From NCBI GenBank assembly GCA_964421575.1, contig CAYQXI010000005.1, positions 1 to 23,129 of the forward strand: a DNA stretch of 23,129 nucleotides. Direction: 5' to 3'. Each line of letters begins with the position of its first letter. Position 1 is the first letter of the stretch. Origin of the DNA: JAAOZN01 sp964421575 (lineage in GTDB: Archaea > Thermoproteota > Nitrososphaeria > Nitrososphaerales > JAAOZN01). The position numbers and the translations under genes are program-made. Of the stretch, positions 6,206-14,531 are shown in pieces. The notes below the pieces were generated by a model, which did not search any database, had not been told where the DNA came from, and saw only the letters and a program-made list of their open reading frames with translations.

Positions 6206-8131
6206 TTGGAGCTCTCAGGTGTGGAACTTACAAGGATAGTTGCTGAGCTCAACGAAGCGCTTAGCGGCTACTATGTAAACAACATAAGCTCTATAGATGA
6301 GACGACTTGGCTCATAAGGCTACACCACCCAAGCAACCCAGAGAAGAGACTCGTCATCTCAACCGCAAAAGGGGTTTGGCTCACAGCCTACGAGCTGCCA
6401 ACCAGAGCACCAGACGCATTTGTCTCACATCTAAGGGAACTCTTAGTTAGAGGACGCTTCATCTGCGCTGAGCAGCCAGATGTAGAGAGAATCGTTAAGA
6501 TCAAGTTCCATGTTGATGGAAACGAGAGAACGCTAGTCGCAGAGTTCTTCGGAGGCGGAAACCTACTCGTATTAGATGAAGAGGGGCGTATACTGACTCT
6601 GCTCAAAAAGATAGAGGTTAGGCACCGCACGCTAGCACAAGGCCAAACCTATACACCCCCACCGCCTCGGGGGAGAAGCCCATTCGCCAAGCAAGATGAC
6701 TTATTAGATGACTACGATACAAGCGGCTTAGAGGTAGCAAGGTATCTCGGTAGGGAACTTGCTTTATCACGCAAGTATGTGGAGGAGGTTCTTTTTAGGG
6801 CTGGAATTGATCCTAGAGCACGCACCCTTACCGAAGAGCAGAAGGCTAAGATCATAAGCGAAATATCTCAACTTAAAGACCTTATCTTGCATGGCGGCAA
6901 AGCGACTATTCTGCTAAAAGAGGGCAGAGCGGTTGACGCATCACCCTTCGAGCTCACAACCTATAGTGAGTGGGAGTGCAGACACACAGACAGCTTTATG
7001 GAGGCTGTAGATGAAGTTCAGACCCCTACTCTGCTTGAGGAGCTCAAGAAGAAGGAAGAGGAGCCGCTTCAGAAGAAGATAGAAGAACTGAATAGAGCAC
7101 TTGAAGCGCAGGCTAAAAGAAGGTTAGAGTTAAAGGAGCAAGCAACTAAGCTGCGTGAACTCGCCGCTACTCTAACAAGGCTGGGCGCAGAAGGATCTAC
7201 TGAAGAACTACCAAAACTACTCACAACACTCAACGTAGAATACAAGGAGAGTAGGGGTGAATATTTAGAGATCAAGGGGTTCGCAGAACCTATCCAGCTA
7301 CCAATAAGAACAACACCTATAAGTGCTGCCTCAACACTCTTCGACGCCGCAAAGAAGGTTGAAGCTAAAGTAAAGGCAATAGAAGAGGCTGAGAGAAACC
7401 TATCTGAAAGGAAAGCACAGCTTCTAGCAGAAGCATCTAAAGAGAGCGAAACCAAACCTTTGAAACGTGCCAGAGTGAAAAAGTGGTTCGAGAGATATAG
7501 GTGGTTCTTCACATCCAAGGGTCTCTTAGCGGTTGGAGGTAGAGACGCAGCATCTAACACAGCCATACTAAGAAGACATACTCAAGATAACGATCTCGTC
7601 TTCCACGCTGACATACACGGCTCACCCTTCTTCGTGCTAAAAGGCGGGGAAGAAGCCGATGAAGAAAGCATAAAAGAGTGCTGCAAAGCAGTAGCAGCCT
7701 ACAGCTCAGCTTGGAAGGCAGAGATCTCAGCCTTAGACGTCTACTGGGTTAAACCAAACCAGATAAAATTCACAGGACCCTCGGGCACATACCTACCGAA
7801 GGGGGCTTTTCTGATAGAGGGTGAGAAGAACTGGGTGAAAAACGTCAGAGTCGAGGTCGGTGTCGGTGTCTCCACGTTGGATGGCGATCTTGTTGTAATG
7901 GGTGGACCACCTGAAGCTATAAAGGCGCACAGCATAGCATACGTGGTCTTAACCCCAGACAAGAGTAAAACGAGTGATGTAGCTAAGCGAGTTAAAGCAG
8001 AGCTGATGAAGATCGCTGGCAGAGAGCTTGGTGTGAAGATTAAGGAGATACTTTTAGACGATTTTATAAGAGCATTACCTAGTGGAGGCGGAAGAATAGT
8101 CTCAACACAACTGGGTGAGCAAAAGGCTTAA
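6206..8131 (+). CDS. NFACT / Rqc2 (RqcH) family ribosome quality control protein
   Basis: 641 residues. The NFACT-N domain covers about 1-150, a helix-hairpin-helix-like part about 175-225, a long coiled coil about 275-330 with a second arm about 380-412, and the NFACT-R (DUF814) domain about 422-540. NFACT-R has RVKKWFERYRWFFTSKGLLA and the family signature HADIHGSPF (467-475). Homologues (yeast Rqc2, Bacillus RqcH) bind 60S/50S subunits with stalled peptidyl-tRNA and can add tails to the nascent chain. Two acidic residues important in those proteins (Rqc2 D9 and D98 of the DR motif) align with E7 and E94 here. The start is TTG 6206, predicted leaderless. Confidence 0.93.
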   Translation: MELSGVELTRIVAELNEALSGYYVNNISSIDETTWLIRLHHPSNPEKRLVISTAKGVWLTAYELPTRAPDAFVSHLRELLVRGRFICAEQPDVERIVKIKFHVDGNERTLVAEFFGGGNLLVLDEEGRILTLLKKIEVRHRTLAQGQTYTPPPPRGRSPFAKQDDLLDDYDTSGLEVARYLGRELALSRKYVEEVLFRAGIDPRARTLTEEQKAKIISEISQLKDLILHGGKATILLKEGRAVDASPFELTTYSEWECRHTDSFMEAVDEVQTPTLLEELKKKEEEPLQKKIEELNRALEAQAKRRLELKEQATKLRELAATLTRLGAEGSTEELPKLLTTLNVEYKESRGEYLEIKGFAEPIQLPIRTTPISAASTLFDAAKKVEAKVKAIEEAERNLSERKAQLLAEASKESETKPLKRARVKKWFERYRWFFTSKGLLAVGGRDAASNTAILRRHTQDNDLVFHADIHGSPFFVLKGGEEADEESIKECCKAVAAYSSAWKAEISALDVYWVKPNQIKFTGPSGTYLPKGAFLIEGEKNWVKNVRVEVGVGVSTLDGDLVVMGGPPEAIKAHSIAYVVLTPDKSKTSDVAKRVKAELMKIAGRELGVKIKEILLDDFIRALPSGGGRIVSTQLGEQKA

Positions 8132-8175
8132 GGAAGGGCATAGATGCTGTCAATTCTAGCCTACTTGAAATCCAC

Positions 8176-9195
8176 TCATCTGAAGGCTACTCTACCGATA
8201 CCTACAAAAGCAAACCCGTGTGTTATAAGTAGGGCGCGACCAAGAGATCGAAAATAATTCTTCAGCTCAATTATAGTTGTAAGAAAGGAAAACACTTTAG
8301 ATCGTAAAAAATGGGAGATTAGGGTGCTATTTTCTGCTTTCTTTTGTGGTGTTTGTGGAACATAGTATGGTGTAGGTATAAACTCAACGCCCGGCCTCAT
8401 TGGTGATGCTTGTGGATATAACTCCATAAGCTGGTAGACTTCAACAGGGATTCCAACTTTTACTGGTATTCCAAGTTCTTGAAGTTTTTTAGGCGTGAGA
8501 GGATAATCGTGAGTCCAAGTGCCGTGAACGAGTGCCTTAGCGAGCTCTTCAGCTTTATGTCTTCCAAATTTTTCTTCGGTCAATTCTATAACAAATTCTT
8601 CGAGCTGTTTTATTGCTTTTTCAGCAACATCGGCTTTTATCAAAGTTTCATCATCGGCTTTTTCGATGCCTTTCTGCTTTACAGCCTTAACAATCGAAAC
8701 AGCAGGAATAGCGCCCATCCGCTGGTCTGAAAGCTGCGGATCTATCGGCCCCAAAACGGCGTAGCGGTCCATTTGAATCTCATCAGCAGCCAGAGCGATT
8801 AATGTGCCTCCGCTCATAGCGTAGTGGGGAACGATAACCGTTTTCTTTGCAGGATGGCCCTTTAGAGCCAAAGCGATCTGAGCAGCCGCCAAAACGAGAC
8901 CCCCAGGAGTATGAAGGATTAAGGTTATTGGCATATCCGGAGAAGTCATTCTTATTGCACGTAAAACTTGCTCTGAGTCTTCAATGTCTATGTAGCGGTA
9001 AAATGGTATGCCAAATAAAGTTAGGCGTTCCTGTCGATGTATCATCGTGATAACTCTCGACTTCGTCACTGCTTCGATTTTTCTTATATAATTCAGCCTC
9101 TCGTTCTGGATCATTTTTTGTCTTATTTGCGGCCAGAGGAAAGCTACCAGAAAGAAGTATACGAAGAATATCCAAAAAACGTCCAACTCAGGCAT
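8176..9195 (-). CDS. Membrane-anchored ClpP/SppA-class serine protease (SDH family)
   Basis: 339 residues. An N-terminal membrane anchor (about 7-21) is followed by a ClpP/crotonase-fold core: ITLILHTPGGLVLAAAQIA (90-108), then PHYAMSGGTLIALAADEI (123-140) with predicted nucleophile S128, then GPIDPQ. This matches the serine dehydrogenase proteinase-type membrane proteases (PF01972) common in archaea and thought to act in membrane quality control. It has a tail of about 60 residues beyond the usual family end (PTPYYVP), partly hydrophobic. Codons look more AT-rich than in neighbours. The start is ATG 9195, preceded by GGTGA. The gene diverges from cdc48; whether they act together is inference. 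Confidence 0.85.
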   Translation of the reverse strand: MPELDVFWIFFVYFFLVAFLWPQIRQKMIQNERLNYIRKIEAVTKSRVITMIHRQERLTLFGIPFYRYIDIEDSEQVLRAIRMTSPDMPITLILHTPGGLVLAAAQIALALKGHPAKKTVIVPHYAMSGGTLIALAADEIQMDRYAVLGPIDPQLSDQRMGAIPAVSIVKAVKQKGIEKADDETLIKADVAEKAIKQLEEFVIELTEEKFGRHKAEELAKALVHGTWTHDYPLTPKKLQELGIPVKVGIPVEVYQLMELYPQASPMRPGVEFIPTPYYVPQTPQKKAENSTLISHFLRSKVFSFLTTIIELKNYFRSLGRALLITHGFAFVGIGRVAFR

Positions 9196-9227
9196 TATTT
9201 CACCGCTTTAGCAGAAAGAGCATCTTC

Positions 9228-9235
9228 CTTATAAT
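9228..9235 (-). promoter_or_regulatory. TATA box in the protease/cdc48 divergent gap
   Basis: CTTATAAT (ATTATAAG on the minus strand). Read leftwards, it predicts a start near 9205 and a leader of about 10 nt containing GGTGA before the protease ATG. Read rightwards, it would start transcripts near 9258, downstream of the ATG at 9241, which argues against that ATG as the cdc48 start. Confidence 0.4.
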
Positions 9236-9327
9236 GTTTAATGGGAGGAGACAAAAATATTTTAGCATACCCTTTGCATCATAAAGTTCTTATTCTCGGG
9301 ATTCTATTAAATTGTTCGAGCAGTGAA

Positions 9328-11544
9328 TTGGGAAAAGATGGAGTAGATACCTCAGGTTCTGAAGCTGTAACCCTCCGTGTCGCTGAGGCTCGCAGCCATG
9401 ATGTTGGTAGGGGTATAGCTAGAATTGACCCTGAGGTTGCAAGGAAGTTAGGGTTGACATCTGGTGATGTTGTTGAGATTAGCGGTAAGCGTAAAACAGT
9501 AGCTCTCTGCTGGGCTGGGTATAGCGAAGACGCTGGCAAGGGGATAATTCGCATAGATGGCTACACGCGGAAAAATGCTGGCGTTAGCATAGATGAGAAG
9601 GTCAGTGTGCGAAAGATTGAGGCCAAGAAAGCTTCGAAGATAACACTCGCACCTACAGAACCTTTGCGCATCGAGGGAGCTGAATATTATCTAGCCCAGC
9701 TCCTAGAGGGCAGAGTCGTCACTATAGGAGATTACATCCCACTAGGGATTATGGGTAGAAAAGTTGATCTGGTTGTTACAAGCGTCCAACCGCCAGCACC
9801 AGCCGTAATAATAACGGCAGACACCCAAATCGTCATCGGCGAGAAAACCACAGCTGCTGTGCGGGAAGTTCCGAGGATAACCTATGAAGATATCGGTGGG
9901 CTGCAAGAAGAGATCAAAAAGATTAGAGAGATGGTGGAACTCCCCCTCAAATACCCAGAACTTTTCGAAAGGCTTGGAGTTGAAGCACCAAAAGGGGTTC
10001 TACTTTATGGGCCACCGGGAACAGGCAAGACCTTGCTTGCGAAAGCCGTTGCAAACGAGACTAATGCTGCTTTCTTCAGCATAAGCGGCCCAGAAATCAT
10101 GAGCAAGTACTATGGCGAAAGCGAAGAACGCCTAAGAGAAATTTTTAGGCAAGCAGAGGAAAACGCGCCAAGCATAATATTCATCGACGAGATAGACGCC
10201 ATTGCACCAAAAAGGGAAGAGGTTACAGGTGAGGTTGAAAAACGGGTCGTCTCACAGTTACTAGCCCTAATGGACGGGTTAAAGCCCCGCGGCAGAGTCG
10301 TCGTCATAGGTGCTACCAACAGACCTAACGCGATAGACCCAGCCCTTCGTAGGCCTGGAAGATTTGATCGTGAAATCGAAATCGGTGTGCCGAACAAGCA
10401 GGGCCGCCTTGAGATTCTGCAGATCCATACGCGTGGTATGCCGTTGGCTGAGGACGTAGACTTAGAGAAGATCGCAAACGTAACCCACGGGTTTGTTGGC
10501 GCTGATCTTGAGGCTTTATGCAAGGAGGCTGCTATGAGGGCTTTGCGTAGAATACTGCCTCAAATAGACTTTGAGAAGGAGAGCATTCCAGCTGAAATTT
10601 TGAACAAGATAACGGTTACAATGAACGATTTCATGGAGGCCTTAAAAGATGTGGAGCCCTCGGCCATGCGGGAGGTCCTCGTCGAAGTACCAACAGTCAA
10701 ATGGGAAGACATAGGAGGGTTAGCAGACGTAAAACTTGAGCTTCAAGAAGCTGTAGAATGGCCACTAAAATATCCGGAAGTCTTCGAACAGGCAGACGCT
10801 AAACCGCCTAAGGGGATACTCCTATACGGCCCTCCTGGAACAGGCAAAACATTGTTGGCGAAAGCCGTTGCTACTGAGAGCGAAGCCAACTTCATAAGCG
10901 TTAAGGGGCCCGAACTTCTATCCAAATGGGTTGGTGAGTCTGAAAGAGCTGTAAGAGAAATTTTCAGAAAAGCCAAGCAAGCAGCACCAAGCATAATATT
11001 CTTTGACGAAATTGACTCTATCGCGCCTGTGAGAGGCGGGGGTTACGGCGATTCCCACGTGACTGAACGTGTGATAAGCCAACTATTAACCGAAATGGAT
11101 GGGCTCGAAGAGCTTAGAGGTGTTGTTGTTATAGCGGCTACAAACAGGCCAGACATAATCGACCCAGCGCTCCTTAGGCCGGGGAGGTTTGATAAGCTTC
11201 TATATGTACCACCACCAGACATCGAGGCTCGGAAAGAGATTCTCAAAATCCACCTCAGGAAGAAGCCTCTGGCTGAGGATGTGGATATAGAGGAGCTCGC
11301 TAGGAGGACCGAAGGCTACACAGGAGCAGATCTTGCGGCTGTTTGCAACACAGCGGTTCTGCTAGCTATTAGAGAGCATATAGTGGGAAACAAAGACCCA
11401 GAAGAGGTAAAGAAGAACGTTAAGAGTATAAAGGTTTGTAGGCGCCACTTTGAGGAAGCGCTTAGAAAAGTTAAGCCAATCTCTCAAAGGGAGCTGGAGA
11501 TGTACAAGAAGATCGCCGAGGAATTCGCAGCAAAAGCAAAATAG
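9328..11544 (+). CDS. cdc48: CDC48/VAT AAA+ ATPase (VCP-like)
   Basis: The archaeal VAT architecture is complete. The N domain starts VTLRVAEARSHDVGRGIARI; D1 has Walker A GPPGTGKT and Walker B IIFIDE; D2 has a second GPPGTGKT and IIFFDE. Both second-region-of-homology arginines are present (RRPGRFDRE, LRPGRFDK). The hexamer unfolds proteins for degradation. I place the start at TTG 9328 (738 residues), which gives a 14-residue lead before the conserved N domain. The frame extends back to ATG 9241 (767 residues), but those 29 residues (a hydrophobic HHKVLILGILLNC stretch) do not look like the family and lie in promoter sequence. The C-terminus FAAKAK has no HbYX proteasome motif. Confidence 0.95.
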   Translation: MGKDGVDTSGSEAVTLRVAEARSHDVGRGIARIDPEVARKLGLTSGDVVEISGKRKTVALCWAGYSEDAGKGIIRIDGYTRKNAGVSIDEKVSVRKIEAKKASKITLAPTEPLRIEGAEYYLAQLLEGRVVTIGDYIPLGIMGRKVDLVVTSVQPPAPAVIITADTQIVIGEKTTAAVREVPRITYEDIGGLQEEIKKIREMVELPLKYPELFERLGVEAPKGVLLYGPPGTGKTLLAKAVANETNAAFFSISGPEIMSKYYGESEERLREIFRQAEENAPSIIFIDEIDAIAPKREEVTGEVEKRVVSQLLALMDGLKPRGRVVVIGATNRPNAIDPALRRPGRFDREIEIGVPNKQGRLEILQIHTRGMPLAEDVDLEKIANVTHGFVGADLEALCKEAAMRALRRILPQIDFEKESIPAEILNKITVTMNDFMEALKDVEPSAMREVLVEVPTVKWEDIGGLADVKLELQEAVEWPLKYPEVFEQADAKPPKGILLYGPPGTGKTLLAKAVATESEANFISVKGPELLSKWVGESERAVREIFRKAKQAAPSIIFFDEIDSIAPVRGGGYGDSHVTERVISQLLTEMDGLEELRGVVVIAATNRPDIIDPALLRPGRFDKLLYVPPPDIEARKEILKIHLRKKPLAEDVDIEELARRTEGYTGADLAAVCNTAVLLAIREHIVGNKDPEEVKKNVKSIKVCRRHFEEALRKVKPISQRELEMYKKIAEEFAAKAK

Positions 11545-11580
11545 AGAGAGGCTACTATTAAATGTGTTGGGGTTTTATCT

Positions 11581-12342
11581 ATGAGTGATCGTGTCGATGT
11601 CGGAATTCCTGGTATGAATGAGATACTGCACGGGGGGATACCTAGGAGGAATATTGTTCTACTCTCAGGCGGACCTGGTACTGGCAAATCTATCTTTGGT
11701 CAACAGTTCCTTCACGCTGGCTTTACGCTCGACGAACCTGGTGTCCTCGTGACTCTAGAAGAGCACCCTATTCAGGTTAGGATTAACATGGACAGGTTTG
11801 GTTGGGAACCTCGAAAGTATGAGCAGGAGGGGAAATTTGCAATAGTAGATGCTTTTACGTCTGGTGTGGGTGAGGCGGCTAAGAGAGAACGCTACGTGGT
11901 TAGGGACCCGGATGACACTCCAAGCTTCTTGGACGTTATGAGGCAAGCCATCACCGATCTGAATGCACAAAGAGTCGTCATAGACTCTGTCTCAACTCTC
12001 TACATGACTAAGCCTATGATGGCAAGGTCAACACTAATGCTCATAAAAAAGGTCCTTGCTGGCTTAGGTTGTACCGGCTTCCTTGTTTCGCAGGTAAGCG
12101 TTACAGAGCGTGGGTTTGGCGGACCAGGAGTTGAGCACGCAGCCGATGGGATCATTAGGCTTGACTTGGACGAGTTTCAAGGCGAACTTAGACGTTCAAT
12201 AATCGTGTGGAAGATGCGTGGAACTGGGCATTCTATGAGGAGGCATCCATTTGACATAACAAATAAAGGAATAATTGTTTATCCGGATAAAACTGTAAAA
12301 GTTACACCTAGAGGGTTTATTGAGGGAGGTGAAAGCGTATGA
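11581..12342 (+). CDS. Single-domain KaiC-like RecA-fold ATPase
   Basis: 253 residues. It begins VGIPGMNEILHGGIPRRNIV, followed by Walker A SGGPGTGKS (29-37), the paired catalytic glutamates TLEEHP (E60, E61), Walker B RVVIDS (131-136) and the KaiC-family ending KMRGTGHSMRRHPFDITNKG. It is one KaiC domain, unlike the two-domain cyanobacterial clock protein. Archaeal members act in varied signalling roles (e.g. ArlH in the archaellum). The start is ATG 11581, 36 nt after cdc48. A TATA-like TATTAAAT (11556-11563) sits rather close, so it may be read with cdc48 or separately. Its stop overlaps the next start (ATGA), so the two products are made together. Confidence 0.88.
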   Translation: MSDRVDVGIPGMNEILHGGIPRRNIVLLSGGPGTGKSIFGQQFLHAGFTLDEPGVLVTLEEHPIQVRINMDRFGWEPRKYEQEGKFAIVDAFTSGVGEAAKRERYVVRDPDDTPSFLDVMRQAITDLNAQRVVIDSVSTLYMTKPMMARSTLMLIKKVLAGLGCTGFLVSQVSVTERGFGGPGVEHAADGIIRLDLDEFQGELRRSIIVWKMRGTGHSMRRHPFDITNKGIIVYPDKTVKVTPRGFIEGGESV

Positions 12343-12851
12343 GCGAAATAGAAGTCCCCCTAAAACCTTTAGGGAGGGAGGATATTCAAAAGCTTGAGGC
12401 AGTCCTTCTACTAGGAACGGTCTCAAGGAAAGATGTTATCGAAAAGATGCGGAGCGGAGATCCGAAAGACCGTATAACATGGATAGATTCTTTGGCTGTG
12501 GCAGCAGGAGCCCTTGCAAGAGAGAGAGCTGGGATGAGCGTTATAAGGATAGCCGATGAACTCGGTAGAGGAGAGCAGACAGTAAGAGCTCACTTGACAG
12601 GGAAGACTGAGGCTGGGAAACTTGTGAGGGAAACTTATGAGATGCTTCTTAAAGGCGAAAAAGTCCTCACCTTCATGGTTAAAGAAGTTGAGGCTCCACC
12701 GTCAAGAGAAGAGATTGAAATGCTGAAAGCTGAGATCGAAAAGGAGAGGCGGGAAAAGGCTGAGCTACAGGAGAAGCTTAACAAAATGCAAACTAAGCTC
12801 GAAAATGCTGTTAAAGTATTGGAGGAAGTGCTTAATCAGCTGAAAGCCTAA
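12339..12851 (+). CDS. HTH / coiled-coil regulator coupled to the KaiC-like ATPase
   Basis: 170 residues starting at ATG 12339 inside the KaiC stop (ATGA overlap). The N-terminal half is helical; the segment MSVIRIADELGRGEQTVRAH (66-85) reads as a helix-turn-helix, followed by LTGKTEAGKLV. Residues about 121-169 are a strong coiled coil (repeated E/K/L heptads), likely for dimerisation or binding the partner. I infer a DNA-binding effector of the KaiC-like protein. I do not recognise a named family; a purely structural adaptor remains possible. Most of 12852-13058 downstream holds nothing that I can support except a TATA box at its end. Confidence 0.7.
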   Translation: MSEIEVPLKPLGREDIQKLEAVLLLGTVSRKDVIEKMRSGDPKDRITWIDSLAVAAGALARERAGMSVIRIADELGRGEQTVRAHLTGKTEAGKLVRETYEMLLKGEKVLTFMVKEVEAPPSREEIEMLKAEIEKERREKAELQEKLNKMQTKLENAVKVLEEVLNQLKA

Positions 12852-13027
12852 CAGGTAGTAAAGAACAGAGTAAGGTGGATTGAAGGCGCCTAAAGATATC
12901 TTTGATGCTAAAGGGTAGGATGACGGTGGCTGCTTAAACATATTTGGAACCCCCTTTAGAAGCGATTTTTGTCAAAATTATCTGCCTTCTCTTTAAGAAG
13001 GTGGTAGTTGGAGTGGTGGGGCAAAAG

Positions 13028-13035
13028 GCTTAAAG
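13028..13035 (+). promoter_or_regulatory. TATA box of the CBS gene cluster
   Basis: GCTTAAAG, centre about 27 bp before GTG 13059. It predicts a leaderless transcript starting at the GTG, and supports that start over the later TTG 13071 or ATG 13086. Confidence 0.45.
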
Positions 13036-13058
13036 AAGAGTGTCTGCGGTTATGAGGT

Positions 13059-13664
13059 GTGGGCAGCAGATTGAATTCGGAGCCGATGATAAGGACGAAG
13101 ATCCTTGTAAGGGAGGTTATGAACAGCCCAGTGATAACATCGGAGATCGATGAATCGGTGAGAGAAGCTGCTAAGAAGATGGCTCGCTTTAAGATAGGTA
13201 GCGTAGTGGTTACTGAGAAAGGGAAGCCGATAGGGATAGTGACAGAAGGGGATATCGTGAGAAAGGTTGTGGCTGAAGACCTTAAACCCAGCAGAGTGAA
13301 GGTAGGTGACATCGCCTCTAAACCTCTGCATACAATAGACGCTGGAAGTGACGTAACCGAGGCGGCGAAGACTATGCGTAGGCTGAACATAAAGAAGCTT
13401 GGTGTAGTATACAAGAACGAGCTTGTAGGCATAGTGACTACCTCAGACTTAAACGCCGTTACACCGGAGCTCGTAGGCTTGCTTTCAGAGAAGGTGAGGA
13501 TAACAACAGGCGAATCTCTTAGGGTTAGAAGCCCTCTTGCGGGATACTGCGACTCCTGCGGCGAATGGTCTGATACACTTATTGAGATAGATGGCAGATT
13601 CCTCTGTGAGGATTGTAGAAGCGAGGTTTCACAAGAACCGGCTGAGCTGCCTTCTGAAGAGTAG
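13059..13664 (+). CDS. CBS-pair protein with C-terminal zinc ribbon
   Basis: 201 residues. CBS 1 covers about 16-70 (VREVMNSPVITSEIDESVRE and GIVTEGDIVRK) and CBS 2 about 80-135 (VGDIASKPLHTIDAGSDVTE and GIVTTSDL). A zinc-ribbon-like tail follows, with C164-x2-C167 (YCDSCGEW) and C183-x2-C186 (LCEDCR). CBS pairs (Bateman modules) bind adenine nucleotides or SAM and switch partners. The zinc ribbon may contact nucleic acid or protein; that is inference. The start is GTG 13059, fitted by the TATA box at 13028-13035. It is the first of three consecutive CBS genes and its stop abuts the next start. Confidence 0.85.
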   Translation: MGSRLNSEPMIRTKILVREVMNSPVITSEIDESVREAAKKMARFKIGSVVVTEKGKPIGIVTEGDIVRKVVAEDLKPSRVKVGDIASKPLHTIDAGSDVTEAAKTMRRLNIKKLGVVYKNELVGIVTTSDLNAVTPELVGLLSEKVRITTGESLRVRSPLAGYCDSCGEWSDTLIEIDGRFLCEDCRSEVSQEPAELPSEE

Positions 13665-14531
13665 ATGAATTTTCGGCTGCGTGTTATTATGATCAAAGTT
13701 TCTGATTATATGACGCCCATCGTAGCTGTCGTCTCTCCTTATGATACGCTCGCAACGGTTAGGAACGTTATGCTGGGGAAGCGTGTAGGTAGGGTGCCTG
13801 TTATAGACGATGGTAGATTAGTGGGCATAGTCAGCCGAACCGATCTAGCCTTGGCGCTTAAACCGGGTGGCCCGCCTTGGCGCCGCAGACCCCTCGAGTA
13901 CACTAATGTGTGGGAGGTTATGTCGAAGCCGGTCTTAACCATAACACCTAATGAGTCGATCTCTAATGCGGCTGAGATTATGCTGGATAATGGGGTGACA
14001 GGGCTTCCCGTAGTAGATGAAGGAGAAGTCGTTGGGATGATTTCAACAAGCGATCTTACAAGGTGCTTGATGGAACACGGTAATCCCTCCAAGAAGGTTA
14101 AGGAGTGTATGTGTAAGGAGGTGGCGGTAGTAAAGCCGCTCTACACCATCAACCACGTAATCAAGCTACTTGTGGAGACGCCTAGCCACAGAGTTGTAGT
14201 TGTTGACGCCGAAGGCAGACCTATAGGTATAATCACACCAACCGACCTAGCCTTTGTGAGAGTAGCCCCGCCTAAGAAGAAAAGCATCGTGTACGATGAC
14301 GGAGCACCTCAACCTACTAGAAGGATTAGGTATCTTGCCATAACATACGCGAAGGATATTATGAAGAGCCCCCTCCACTACATCTCAGAAGAGGCTTCGA
14401 TAGTTGATGCTGCATCACTTATGCGCAGCGCAAAGATAGGTGGGCTGCCAGTATTGGATAAGAGGAAGAACCTCGCTGGGCTCTTCTCCAAGTTGGAGGT
14501 TTTGAAGCTTGTCAAAGACCTCGAGGCTTGA
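13665..14531 (+). CDS. Four-CBS-domain protein
   Basis: 288 residues made almost entirely of four CBS motifs, each opening with a met-rich helix: VSDYMTPIVAV (12-22), VWEVMSKPVLTI (82-93), VKECMCKEVAVV (145-156) and AKDIMKSPLHYI (229-240). Each ends in a strand of the type GIVSRTDL / GMISTSDL / GIITPTDL; the fourth ends AGLFSKLEVL. Two Bateman modules probably form a disc. No catalytic domain is attached, so it is likely a ligand-sensing subunit. The start is ATG 13665, touching the previous TAG; ATG 13689 (residue 9, MIKVSDYMTP) fits the family start better. The 3' end overlaps the next gene by 23 bp. Confidence 0.88.
   Translation: MNFRLRVIMIKVSDYMTPIVAVVSPYDTLATVRNVMLGKRVGRVPVIDDGRLVGIVSRTDLALALKPGGPPWRRRPLEYTNVWEVMSKPVLTITPNESISNAAEIMLDNGVTGLPVVDEGEVVGMISTSDLTRCLMEHGNPSKKVKECMCKEVAVVKPLYTINHVIKLLVETPSHRVVVVDAEGRPIGIITPTDLAFVRVAPPKKKSIVYDDGAPQPTRRIRYLAITYAKDIMKSPLHYISEEASIVDAASLMRSAKIGGLPVLDKRKNLAGLFSKLEVLKLVKDLEA

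Noticed and set aside
7069..7566. 165-residue Ser/Leu-rich antisense frame in the NFACT gene
   Set aside because: Shadow of the coiled-coil coding region.
9037..9234. Small plus-strand frame opposite the membrane protease N-terminus
   Set aside because: Antisense to a well-supported anchor and leader region; no recognisable motif.
12852..13058. Possible small RNA or gene between the HTH protein and the CBS cluster
   Set aside because: No frame of useful length, no C/D box pair, no tRNA T-loop motif found by eye.
12956..13696. 246-residue antisense frame over the first CBS gene
   Set aside because: Shadow frame; the opposite strand has clear CBS and zinc-ribbon motifs.
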